Origin: Anaerolineales bacterium
GTDB taxonomy: Bacteria > Chloroflexota > Anaerolineae > Anaerolineales > UBA11579
Direction: 5' to 3'
DNA: 64,000 nucleotides
NCBI GenBank assembly: GCA_025808555.1
Contig: CP075526.1
Span: forward strand, 1,592,712-1,656,711
In this document: positions 41,303-48,959 of the stretch, piece by piece
How positions within the stretch are numbered: the stretch's first letter is position 1
Layout: the number at the start of each line of letters is the position of its first letter
Position numbers and translations under genes: made by a program
The notes under the pieces: generated by a model
Database searches by the model: none
Told to the model about the DNA's origin: nothing
What the model saw: the letters and a program-made list of their open reading frames with translations, nothing else

Positions 41303-41334
41303 TTGACAAGCGCCTAAAGTTTCCGTACTATAAT
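41303..41334 (+). promoter_or_regulatory. glnA: glnA promoter
   Basis: TTGACA (41303-41308) and TATAAT (41329-41334), spaced 20 nt; a shifted GACAAG (41305-41310) would give 18. The predicted start at about 41341 places the first ANTAR hairpin at the very 5' end of the transcript. Confidence 0.75.
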
Positions 41335-41340
41335 CTCTTA

Positions 41341-41421
41341 TTCGCAACGGCGCGGATAACTAAATACTAGGAAGACAATGGAGTCTCCCGAGTGTGTTCA
41401 ACACCTCGGGAGACTTTTTTT
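41341..41421 (+). promoter_or_regulatory. glnA: ANTAR dual-hexaloop antiterminator and overlapping terminator in the glnA leader
   Basis: Hairpin P1: TTCGC (41341-41345), loop AACGGC (41346-41351), GCGGA (41352-41356). Hairpin P2: GGAAGAC (41370-41376), loop AATGGA (41377-41382), GTCTCCC (41383-41389), with one A-C mismatch. Both loops have six bases with A at position 1 and G at position 4, the defining feature of ANTAR target RNAs. The linker is 13 nt. An intrinsic terminator uses AGTCTCCCGAG (41382-41392) with CTCGGGAGACT (41405-41415) plus seven T. P2 and the terminator share 41383-41389 and exclude each other, so regulator binding to P1-P2 should permit glnA transcription. Confidence 0.88.
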
Positions 41422-41445
41422 GTTTTCAATATCCAAGGAGCTTGA

Positions 41446-42882
41446 ATGGCACTGCCCGCGAACGTCGAGAAGTTGATCAAAGCCCACTCCCCCAAAATGG
41501 TAGACGTGCGTTTTACAGACCCGCTGGGGGTCTGGCAACATTGTTCCGTACCGATAGATGAGCTTGAAGGTGCCCTCAAGAGCGGCATCGGGTTTGATGG
41601 CTCCAGCATCAAAGGCTTCCAGCAGATCTATGACTCTGACCTGTTGCTCACCCTGCAGCCTGACAGCGCCCAGCTGGATCCCTTTTACCAGGCGCCGACA
41701 CTCACCTTCATCGCCACCATTCACGATCCGGAGCAGGGCAAGCGCTACAGCCGTGACCCGCGCTTCATTGCTGAGAAGGCCGAGGCCTTCCTGAAAGAAA
41801 GCGGCATCGCCGAGACCAGCTATTGGGGCCCTGAGGCCGAGTTCTTCCTATTCTCACACCTCTCGTACTCCATCGAGCCGCACAGCATGGGTTTCGACAT
41901 CGACAGCCCCGAAGCCAGCTGGAATACCGGCGCCCGCGAGGATATGACCAACCTCGGCTACCGCGTGCCCACCAAGGGCGGCTACTTCCCCGTCGCGCCG
42001 GTGGACACCCTGCAAGACGTGCGCAGCGAGATCGCCCTGACCCTGGATGCTCTCGGCGCCAAAGTGGAGATGCATCATCACGAGGTTGCCTCCGCCGGCC
42101 AGTGCGAGGTGGACTTGCGCTTTGACAGCCTGGTCTCCATGGCAGATAAGTTGCTCACCTACAAATATGTTGTGCGCAATGTCGCCAAGGCGCATGGCCT
42201 CACAGCCACCTTTATGCCCAAGCCGCTCTTTGGCGACAATGGTTCCGGCATGCATGTGCACAACAGCCTGTGGAGCGGCGGCAAGAATCTCTTCTTCGGC
42301 AAGGGCTCCTACGCCGAGCTCTCTGAGCTCGCCCTGTATTACATTGGCGGCATCCTCACCCATGTCGATAGCTTGCTCGCCTTCTGCGCCCCCACCACCA
42401 ACTCCTACCGTCGCCTGGTGCCGCACTACGAGGCGCCCGTCAATGTAGCCTTCTCCAAGCGCAATCGCAGCGCCATCGTGCGCATCCCCATGTATGCCAG
42501 CGGCGAGGAGAATGCCAAGGCCAAACGCATCGAGTTCCGCGCTCCGGACCCCACCGCCAACCCCTATCTCGCCTTTTCAGCCATCCTGATGGCCGGCCTG
42601 GATGGCATCAAGCGCAAGATCGACCCCACCAAGGCTGGCTACGGCCCGCTCGACAAGAACATCTGGGAGCTTGGCGCCGAAGAGAAGCAAGCCATCCGCA
42701 GTGTTCCCGGCAGCCTCAACGAAAGTGTCGCCGCCCTGGAGAAAGACCACGACTACCTGCTGGACGGTGGCGTCTTCACCGAAGATGTCCTCACCATGTG
42801 GAAGGACCTCAAGCAGAGCGAGATCCACGAGGTCGCGCTGCGCCCTTCTCCCTACGAATTCCACCTCTACTCAGCCATCTAG
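41446..42882 (+). CDS. glnA: Glutamine synthetase type I, without adenylylation tyrosine
   Basis: A 478-residue GSI that makes glutamine from glutamate, ammonia and ATP in a dodecamer. The Asp-50-type region is FDGSSIKGFQQIYDSDLLL, and the metal-ligand helix starts YWGPEAEFFLF. KGGYFPVAPVD, HHHEVASAGQCEVDLRF, GSGMHVHNSLW and the RNRSAIVRIP loop are all present. Length and insertions match GSI-beta. Where GSI-beta has the adenylylated Tyr (NLYDLPPEE), this protein has NIWELGAEE, so GlnE-type control should not work. Control appears to be by leader antitermination. SD AAGGAG at 41435-41440. Confidence 0.96.
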   Translation: MALPANVEKLIKAHSPKMVDVRFTDPLGVWQHCSVPIDELEGALKSGIGFDGSSIKGFQQIYDSDLLLTLQPDSAQLDPFYQAPTLTFIATIHDPEQGKRYSRDPRFIAEKAEAFLKESGIAETSYWGPEAEFFLFSHLSYSIEPHSMGFDIDSPEASWNTGAREDMTNLGYRVPTKGGYFPVAPVDTLQDVRSEIALTLDALGAKVEMHHHEVASAGQCEVDLRFDSLVSMADKLLTYKYVVRNVAKAHGLTATFMPKPLFGDNGSGMHVHNSLWSGGKNLFFGKGSYAELSELALYYIGGILTHVDSLLAFCAPTTNSYRRLVPHYEAPVNVAFSKRNRSAIVRIPMYASGEENAKAKRIEFRAPDPTANPYLAFSAILMAGLDGIKRKIDPTKAGYGPLDKNIWELGAEEKQAIRSVPGSLNESVAALEKDHDYLLDGGVFTEDVLTMWKDLKQSEIHEVALRPSPYEFHLYSAI

Positions 42883-42892
42883 CCTATATGCC

Positions 42893-42931
42893 AAACAAAA
42901 AGCCTCGCTCATTGAGCGAGGCTTTTGTTTG
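42893..42931 (+). terminator. Intrinsic terminator of glnA
   Basis: AAACAAAAAGCCTCGCTC pairs with GAGCGAGGCTTTTGTTT around an ATT loop. It is strongly placed 11 nt after the glnA stop. The 187 nt that follow, up to the MscS gene, show nothing recognisable. Confidence 0.92.
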
Positions 42932-43117
42932 CTTCCGAGAGCGGCATATTTGTCCAGTGGCTTGACGCACCCTTGCGCCGTCCGCTGTTTGAAGCTATAG
43001 ATGCAGCATGCGTGTCCAAGCCTCCAGCGTTAGCTGCCTCCGGGAAAACCCGCCCAAAAGTTGTTACTTATAAGTTTTAACCCCCTCCCTGTTTTGGACA
43101 TAATAACTTTGCAGGGT

Positions 43118-44275
43118 TTACGTGCTCAGGCTGCTGCCAAAGCTGGAGAAATCAGCCCCCGTCGGGTTCTGGAACACTCGTAGCCCAAATTCCGGCGCCA
43201 CAGCCAGCAGATGGTCAAAGATGCTCGCCTGGATCGCCTCATAAGCTTCCCAGGCCGTGGTCGTGGTGAAGATATAGATCTCGATCGGCAGGCCTGTAGG
43301 GCCGGGATCCAGCTGGCGCACCATAATGGTTTGGTCCTTCTTCACATCCGGCCGCTGCCGCAGATAGCCATCCACATAGGCCATGAACACTGAAACATTG
43401 GTCAGCTGGCTGGGCTTGTTGGTGAAGAAATCCTTGAGCAGCTCCATTTGCTTAAGCCGCGCCATCTCTTTTTCATTGCAAAAGCGCACGCTCTGGATAT
43501 CCAGCGAAATGGAGCGCTTCACTCGCCGCCCGCCGCTCTGGCTCATGCCGCGCCAGTTCTTGAAAGACACTTCCAGCAGCTTATGGGTCGGGATCACCGT
43601 AAAGGTCTTGTCAAAGTTCTGGATCTTGACCGTATGCAGAGACATGTTGGTCACATCCCCGTCCGCATTGAACGCCGGCACTTCGATCCAGTCGCCTTCC
43701 TTGACCAGATCATTGGCGGCGATCTGCACACTGGCCACCAACCCCAGGATCGTGTCCTGGAAGATGAGCAGCAGGATCGCCGTCAGCGCCCCCAGCCCAC
43801 CCAGCAGCAGCAGTGGCGAGCGCCCCGTGAACACCGAGATGCTCAGAATGATGCCCACGCCAATGACTAGGATCTTGCCCAGGTCCAGATAGCCTTGGAT
43901 CGCTACACCGCTGTAGTTGGCCCGGCTCTCGTAGATGATATTGGCCGCCGAGAGCAGGGCGTTCAATGTAAGCACCAGGATCCACAGAATAATAAAGAGC
44001 GATACGGATTGCAGCGAGCGTGCGAACTGCGGCCACAGGTACGCAAAGGCGTAGATTACCGCCAGCGGCGCCACCCACGACAGGCGGTTGGGCCGCATGT
44101 GCTTCACCAGCACATCGTCCCACTGGTTCTTGGTGCTGCGCGCCAGCCAGGTCAGCCCGCGGCCTACGACATAGCGGGCAATGATGAAGCTGAACAGGAC
44201 CGCACCCAGCACCACCCAGGGGGCAATGCTTTCGTTGGCTTCCATCCAAAGTCTGATGCTGTTGATCGTGATCAT
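43118..44275 (-). CDS. Mechanosensitive channel, MscS superfamily (YbdG/MscM-like)
   Basis: 385 residues. About five hydrophobic segments lie in the first half, with the pore/TM3 region followed by the MscS beta-domain (DLVKEGDWIEVPAFNADGDVTNMSLHTVKIQNFDKTFTVIPTHKLLEVSFKNW). The extra insertion around ADGDV and the motif FKNWRGMSQSGGRRVKRSI match the YbdG branch, which responds to osmotic downshift. It lies 3 nt downstream of the flavin-reductase gene, as the last gene of a minus-strand cluster. Confidence 0.9.
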   Translation of the reverse strand: MITINSIRLWMEANESIAPWVVLGAVLFSFIIARYVVGRGLTWLARSTKNQWDDVLVKHMRPNRLSWVAPLAVIYAFAYLWPQFARSLQSVSLFIILWILVLTLNALLSAANIIYESRANYSGVAIQGYLDLGKILVIGVGIILSISVFTGRSPLLLLGGLGALTAILLLIFQDTILGLVASVQIAANDLVKEGDWIEVPAFNADGDVTNMSLHTVKIQNFDKTFTVIPTHKLLEVSFKNWRGMSQSGGRRVKRSISLDIQSVRFCNEKEMARLKQMELLKDFFTNKPSQLTNVSVFMAYVDGYLRQRPDVKKDQTIMVRQLDPGPTGLPIEIYIFTTTTAWEAYEAIQASIFDHLLAVAPEFGLRVFQNPTGADFSSFGSSLST

Positions 44276-44278
44276 GGT

Positions 44279-44908
44279 CTAGCTCGCAAGTTGAGAGGGT
44301 GGGCGCTTCATGTCAAAGGTGTCATTGGTACGCGTATAGCCAAAGCCGGAAAGACGTCCGATCGCCTGGAGCTTTTGCGCATCCACATAGAACTTGTCAT
44401 TGATGATCTCGTCGGCCACATGGATATAGACGATCTCCCCGATCATGATCCAAGCCGAGCCTGGCGTGCCATCCCCAATGGGTACCACCTGGCGCAGCTC
44501 GCATTCGAAGCTGACCGGGCTCTCCGCCACCCGCGGCGCCTTGATGCGCACGCAGGCTGCCGGCGTCAGCCGGGCCACTTCGAACTCGTCGCGCTCCGGC
44601 GGCAGCTCGGTCGAGCTCAGGTTCATTGCTTCCGCCAGCGGCTCGCTGACAATGTTGATCGCATACTGCTTGGTGGCAATAATATTCTTGTATGTATCCT
44701 TGACGCCGCCATCCGTGCCGCGCACTTCGATACAGAACAGCAGGGTGGGGGGCTTGTGCGCGGCTACGTTGAAGAACGAGAAGGGCGCCAGGTTGCGCAC
44801 GCCGTTGCTATCCGCCGTGGACACCCACGCGATCGGGCGGGGCACCACCGAACCGTTGATGATCTTGCCCAGCGCTCCGGCCGGGGCATTTTGCGGGTCA
44901 AGTTCCAT
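44279..44908 (-). CDS. Flavin reductase-like FMN-binding protein
   Basis: A 209-residue protein of the flavoredoxin/flavin reductase-like group. It has the N-terminal phrase IINGSVVPRPIAWVSTADSNGVRNLAPFSFFNVAAHKPP, where ser/ala-rich loops bind FMN, and KDTYKNIIATKQYAINIVSE. Such proteins reduce flavin or act as electron donors to monooxygenases. The adjacency to aromatic catabolism genes makes an oxygenase partner possible, but none is identified. Confidence 0.85.
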   Translation of the reverse strand: MELDPQNAPAGALGKIINGSVVPRPIAWVSTADSNGVRNLAPFSFFNVAAHKPPTLLFCIEVRGTDGGVKDTYKNIIATKQYAINIVSEPLAEAMNLSSTELPPERDEFEVARLTPAACVRIKAPRVAESPVSFECELRQVVPIGDGTPGSAWIMIGEIVYIHVADEIINDKFYVDAQKLQAIGRLSGFGYTRTNDTFDMKRPPSQLAS

Positions 44909-44914
44909 CAGCGG

Positions 44915-45559
44915 CTACTTGCGTGCCCGCAGGTGGAAGTTCCACGCCAGCAGAAACAGCCCCACCAGCATGAAGAAAAAGCGCGCCAGCGTAAACCACG
45001 GGCTGGGAAAGGCGTACACCAGCACGCCGAACAGCACATAGCCCAGCCACAAGCTCCAGCGCAAACCGCGCTCCAGCGTTGTCTTATCCGGCAGCACAAA
45101 CGCCATCAAAAAAAAGCTGACGTAGCTGCTATGAAACTTGATCGCGCTCCACAGGGCGCGTGCGTGCACCACCTCGGCGGTGGGCAGTACGCCTTGCTGC
45201 GCCATCTGGATGAAGACCAGCAGCTCATTGTTCTCATGCACGTCCAGGTACGTAGTGATCAGCAAGGCGCCCAGGCCGGCAGCTACCAGCCACATATTCT
45301 CGGCATTCTTCAGCGCCATCGCCAGCAGCACGAACAGCGCCGTGTAGAACAGCACAAACAGGCTGTCCAGCGCCACGTACGTGCGCACCGCCGCCTCATG
45401 TTGCAGCAAGTTGCCTGCATACTCAGCCGGCGGCATGAAGGTGTCAAAGGAGGTCTCGGCTGAGCCCTGCAGCACCATCGCTACCAGCATGGCAGCCAAT
45501 ACCAGCCCGGCTGCCAGCGCCATCCGGGCAATGTTGCGCTCGAGTGCTTTGCCCTTCAT
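44915..45559 (-). CDS. Hypothetical membrane protein
   Basis: 214 residues, predicted with about six membrane segments and a short basic C-terminus (HLRARK). Its ATG overlaps the hmgA stop (TAATG), so it is co-translated with homogentisate dioxygenase. The family is not recognised; an acidic/His segment DVHENNELLVF lies between TM3 and TM4. It may be incidental to tyrosine breakdown. Confidence 0.75.
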   Translation of the reverse strand: MKGKALERNIARMALAAGLVLAAMLVAMVLQGSAETSFDTFMPPAEYAGNLLQHEAAVRTYVALDSLFVLFYTALFVLLAMALKNAENMWLVAAGLGALLITTYLDVHENNELLVFIQMAQQGVLPTAEVVHARALWSAIKFHSSYVSFFLMAFVLPDKTTLERGLRWSLWLGYVLFGVLVYAFPSPWFTLARFFFMLVGLFLLAWNFHLRARK

Positions 45560-46725
45560 TATTCGCCGTCGCCTTCCAGCCAGCTGTCCTGGTATTCAGG
45601 CTTTTCCATCTCCAGCGCGGCCGTGGTGACGTGCAGTGGGTGGAAGGTGTCCACCATCACCGCCAGCTCATCCGTGCGCTGCTTGCCGATCGAGGCCTCG
45701 GTGGCGCCAGGCTGCGGGCCGTGCGGCAAGCCGAAGGGATGCATCGAAATATCGCAACGGTCAATCCCCTTGCGAGACATGAACTCGCCCTCGGCGTAAT
45801 AGATCACTTCGTCAGACTGCACATTCGAGTGGTTGTACGGAGCGGGAATCGCATCTGGATGATAGTCATACAGGCGCGGCACGAACGAGCACAGCACAAA
45901 GCCGCGGCCTTGGAAGGTCTGATGGGTCGGCGGGGGCAAGTGCAGAGCGCCGGTGCGCGGCTCATAGTCGTTGATGTTGAAGATCCACGGATACAGGTAC
46001 CCATCCCAGCCCACCACATCATGCGGGTGATGGTCCAGAATGTGGCGCGTAATGCTGTCGCGCACCTTTACGCGCACTTCGAACTCGCCGCGCTCAGTGT
46101 GCGTGTCCAGTTGGGTAGGCACACGGATGTCGCGCTCGGTGTACGGCGCATGCTCCAGCAGTTGGCCGTATTCGTTGCGGTAGCGGCGCGGCGGCTCAAT
46201 GTGCGAGGGTGTCTCGACCACCAGGAAGCGAGCCTCCGTGCCGGAGAGCTCCAGCTTCCATGTCACTCCGAATGGGATTACCAGATAGTCGCCCTCGCGG
46301 AACTCGAGAACGCCAAACTGGCTGCGCAGCACGCCGCTGCCCTCATGCACAAACCAGCACTCGTAGGCCTGCGCATTGCGGTAGAAGTAATCCATGCTTT
46401 TGGTCGGGCGGCTCAGCCCGATAGTGACATCGTTGTTGCCTAGCAGCTCGCGGCGGGCGGCTACCGGGTCGCCGCCGGCGGGGATATCCGCGGTGCGGAA
46501 GGCGCGGTGGCGGATGGCACCAAAGTCCACGTACTCAGATTTGGCGCTGCCCAGCAGCTCTACCTTCTTGATGCGCGGCGGCAGGAAGTGGTGATACAGC
46601 AGGGATTGGATGCCGGAAAAGCCCTCCAAGCCCATGACTTCTTCGCGGTACAAGCCGCCACTCGGCTTGCGGAATTGCACATGGCGTTTTTGCGGAAATT
46701 CACCAAGGGAATGATAGAAGGGCAT
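45559..46725 (-). CDS. hmgA: Homogentisate 1,2-dioxygenase
   Basis: A 388-residue cupin-fold iron enzyme (the compact bacterial form; human HGD is 445) that opens homogentisate to maleylacetoacetate. The iron-binding HPFGLPHGPQPGATE segment at about 330-344 supplies the His ligands and the Glu region. It also has WKLELSGTEARFLVVETPSHIEPPRRYRNEYGQLLEHAPYTERDIRVP, typical of HGD. SD AAAGGAG on the minus strand precedes ATG 46725. The gene lies downstream of the FAH-family gene and hppD, completing the tyrosine route to fumarate plus acetoacetate. Confidence 0.93.
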   Translation of the reverse strand: MPFYHSLGEFPQKRHVQFRKPSGGLYREEVMGLEGFSGIQSLLYHHFLPPRIKKVELLGSAKSEYVDFGAIRHRAFRTADIPAGGDPVAARRELLGNNDVTIGLSRPTKSMDYFYRNAQAYECWFVHEGSGVLRSQFGVLEFREGDYLVIPFGVTWKLELSGTEARFLVVETPSHIEPPRRYRNEYGQLLEHAPYTERDIRVPTQLDTHTERGEFEVRVKVRDSITRHILDHHPHDVVGWDGYLYPWIFNINDYEPRTGALHLPPPTHQTFQGRGFVLCSFVPRLYDYHPDAIPAPYNHSNVQSDEVIYYAEGEFMSRKGIDRCDISMHPFGLPHGPQPGATEASIGKQRTDELAVMVDTFHPLHVTTAALEMEKPEYQDSWLEGDGE

Positions 46726-46800
46726 GAGGGAGCTCCTTTATCGAGATGGGTAGCTGGCAGCCTTAGCCGCCTTGAAAGTATTCTAATTCAGTCGTCAGAG

Positions 46801-47709
46801 CTAACGCACAGTGTTTTTGAGTGTGCCAATGCGTTCGATTTCGAGCTCAATAGCATCCCCAGCCTTCAGCCACGGGCCTTCGGCCTTGGTCAGTTCCAGC
46901 AGGCAGCCAGTGCCTACCGTACCAGAGCCGATGACGTCTCCCGGCTGCAGGGTTACCCCCTGCGAAGCCCGCGCAATGATTTCCCCAAAGGAGTAATGGA
47001 TATCGGCCCAGTTGCCGCGCGAAAGCTCTTTGCCGTTCACGCGTGCCGTCATCGCCAGGCTGTATACACCCGGCCGGGCGGCACTAACGCTTTCCAGCTC
47101 ATCCGGCGTCACGATCACAGGGCCGAGGCTGGTGGCAAAATCCTTGCCCTTGGCAGGGCCAAGACCCACTTTCATTTCCTTGCGCTGCACATCACGGGCA
47201 GACCAGTCATTCATGATGGTGAAGCCAAAAATGTGCTCCAGCGCATTCTCGGCCGGGATGTCTTTGCCGGGCTTGCCAATGATCGCGGCAACTTCCAGCT
47301 CATAATCCAGCGCTTCGGTGTAACTGGGCTTTTGGATCTCATCATCTGGCCCAAACACCGTCGTGGGATTGGTGAAGTAAAAGACGGGGAACTCGTACCA
47401 TTCCGCCGGCACTTCGCGCCCGCGGTTCTGGTTGGCGGTGCGCACATGCTGCTCAAAAGCATATGCATCACGTATGCTGGGTGGGTTTTGCAACGGCGCC
47501 AGCAGGCGCACCTCATCCAGCGGCCACACAGTCTGGGTCTGGCGCGCCACTTGCGCCGCCAGCCCCCAGGTGGCCGCCCCGGCGCGGATAAAGCTCAGCA
47601 TGTCCTGCGGCAGGTCGCCGCGGCCCAGCGAGACCACGCGGTCTTCTGCAATGAGCGCCCCCAAACGGGGGCGCCCATCACCAGGTGCTTTGAAGGTCAG
47701 ATATCGCAT
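46801..47709 (-). CDS. Fumarylacetoacetate hydrolase-family protein
   Basis: 302 residues. The C-terminal FAH fold has YEFPVFYFTNPTTVFGPDDEI, then YELEVAAIIGKPGKDI with the metal-binding acidic residues, GFTIMNDWSARDVQ and the late EGDV-like QPGDVIGSGTVGTG. Family members hydrolyse fumarylacetoacetate or related acylpyruvates. Its place between hppD and hmgA makes fumarylacetoacetase the likely role, although the fold is also used by other hydrolases and decarboxylases. A maleylacetoacetate isomerase is not seen here. Starts 5 nt after the hppD stop. Confidence 0.9.
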   Translation of the reverse strand: MRYLTFKAPGDGRPRLGALIAEDRVVSLGRGDLPQDMLSFIRAGAATWGLAAQVARQTQTVWPLDEVRLLAPLQNPPSIRDAYAFEQHVRTANQNRGREVPAEWYEFPVFYFTNPTTVFGPDDEIQKPSYTEALDYELEVAAIIGKPGKDIPAENALEHIFGFTIMNDWSARDVQRKEMKVGLGPAKGKDFATSLGPVIVTPDELESVSAARPGVYSLAMTARVNGKELSRGNWADIHYSFGEIIARASQGVTLQPGDVIGSGTVGTGCLLELTKAEGPWLKAGDAIELEIERIGTLKNTVR

Positions 47710-47714
47710 TGGCT

Positions 47715-48851
47715 TTACAGGTTGCCGCGGCGATCTTGCTCGGCTTCCAGCGCTTCGAACAGGGCCTTGAAGTTGCCCTTGCCGAAGCCGCGGCTGCCGC
47801 GGCGCTGGATCACTTCAATGAAAGCCGTGGGGCGGTCCTGAATAGGGCGAGAGAACACTTGCAGCAAATAACCCTCATCGTCCTTGTCCACCAGGATGCC
47901 CAGCTCGTTGATCTTGTCCAACGGTTCTTTGACGATGTCGCCTACGCGCTTAGGCAGCAGTTCGTAGTACTCGTCAGGCACACGCAGGAACTCAATGCCA
48001 TTCGCCTTGAGCTGCGTGATCGTCTCAATGATGTCGCCCGTGGAGAGCGCCAAGTGTTGAACGCCAGGCCCCAGGTAGTAGTCCAGGTACTCCTCGATCT
48101 GGCTGCGGCGCTTGCCGTCGGCCGGCTCATTGATCGGCAGTTTGATGCGGCCGTTGCCATTCTCCATCACTTTGGACATCAAGGCCGAATACTCGGTGCT
48201 GATGTCCTCGTCGTCAAAGTGTTGCAGTTGGCGGAAGCCCATCACGCGGTGATAGAAGTTCACCCAGTGGTTCATCTTGCCCAGCTGAACATTGCCCACA
48301 ATGTGGTCTACCGCGGCCAGGCCCGTGCTCTGTGCTTCGCGCTCGTACGGCTCGTAGCCGGGGGCGAAAGGGCCTTTATAGTCGCTGCGGTCTACGAACA
48401 TGTGCAGCACTTCGCCGTAGGTGTGAATGGCGGAGGTGCGCAGAACGCCGAAGTCGTCCTTTTCCTCACGCGGCGCCCAGGCGCTCTGGCCGCCGCGCGC
48501 GGTGGTCTCTTTGTAGGCTTTCTCCACATCTTCCACTTGCAGGGCTACAACCTTGACCCCGTCGCCGTGGGCCAGGTGGTGGCCGGCGATCTCATGGCTG
48601 GGGCCATACGCAGCCGACACCACAACGCGGATCTTGCCAGACTCCAAAACGTAAGAAGCAAACTCGCGGTTGCCCGTCTCCAGGCCGGAATAGGCTACGG
48701 GCTTGAAGCCCAGACCCTTCCACCAGTAGTGCATGGCTTGTTTTGCATTGCCTACGTAGAAATGTAAATGGTCAATACCCTGGATCGGCAGAAAGTCGCC
48801 TTCTTCCGTCATAGGGCGTGCTTCGGTTTTGGCTTCATTCACTTGCACCAT
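47715..48851 (-). CDS. hppD: 4-Hydroxyphenylpyruvate dioxygenase
   Basis: 378 residues; starts at ATG 48851 (MVQVNEAKTEARP) behind AAAGGAG, while 20 upstream codons precede the SD and are rejected. Two VOC repeats are seen. The Fe(II) ligands are His in AAVDHIVGNVQ, His in GVQHLALST, and Glu in TAFIEVIQRRG near the C-terminus. RGSRGFGKGNFKALFEALE is the HPPD C-terminal signature. It converts 4-hydroxyphenylpyruvate to homogentisate. First gene of the tyrosine operon; a minus-strand TATAAT is at 48882-48887. Confidence 0.95.
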   Translation of the reverse strand: MVQVNEAKTEARPMTEEGDFLPIQGIDHLHFYVGNAKQAMHYWWKGLGFKPVAYSGLETGNREFASYVLESGKIRVVVSAAYGPSHEIAGHHLAHGDGVKVVALQVEDVEKAYKETTARGGQSAWAPREEKDDFGVLRTSAIHTYGEVLHMFVDRSDYKGPFAPGYEPYEREAQSTGLAAVDHIVGNVQLGKMNHWVNFYHRVMGFRQLQHFDDEDISTEYSALMSKVMENGNGRIKLPINEPADGKRRSQIEEYLDYYLGPGVQHLALSTGDIIETITQLKANGIEFLRVPDEYYELLPKRVGDIVKEPLDKINELGILVDKDDEGYLLQVFSRPIQDRPTAFIEVIQRRGSRGFGKGNFKALFEALEAEQDRRGNL

Positions 48852-48959
48852 GGGCGCTCCTTTGGAGATGGGGTAGTTTTCATTATAGTACTTTCGCCCC
48901 CAGCCAGGCAAAGGGTAGGGTGAGCCCGCATGTTAAAATCGCCTTTACCCATTAACAAT

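Noticed and set aside
41341-41421. Glutamine riboswitch (glnA RNA motif) in the glnA leader
   Set aside because: The conserved purine-rich core of that motif is not present, while the two A1/G4 hexaloops and shared terminator arm fit the ANTAR motif directly.
43895-45463. 522-codon plus-strand open frame across the MscS, flavin reductase and membrane protein genes
   Set aside because: It runs antisense through three recognisable genes and shows no family motif.
46507-47841. 444-codon plus-strand open frame antisense to hmgA and the FAH-family gene
   Set aside because: It crosses the intergenic gap between two well-supported minus-strand genes and has no recognisable protein features.
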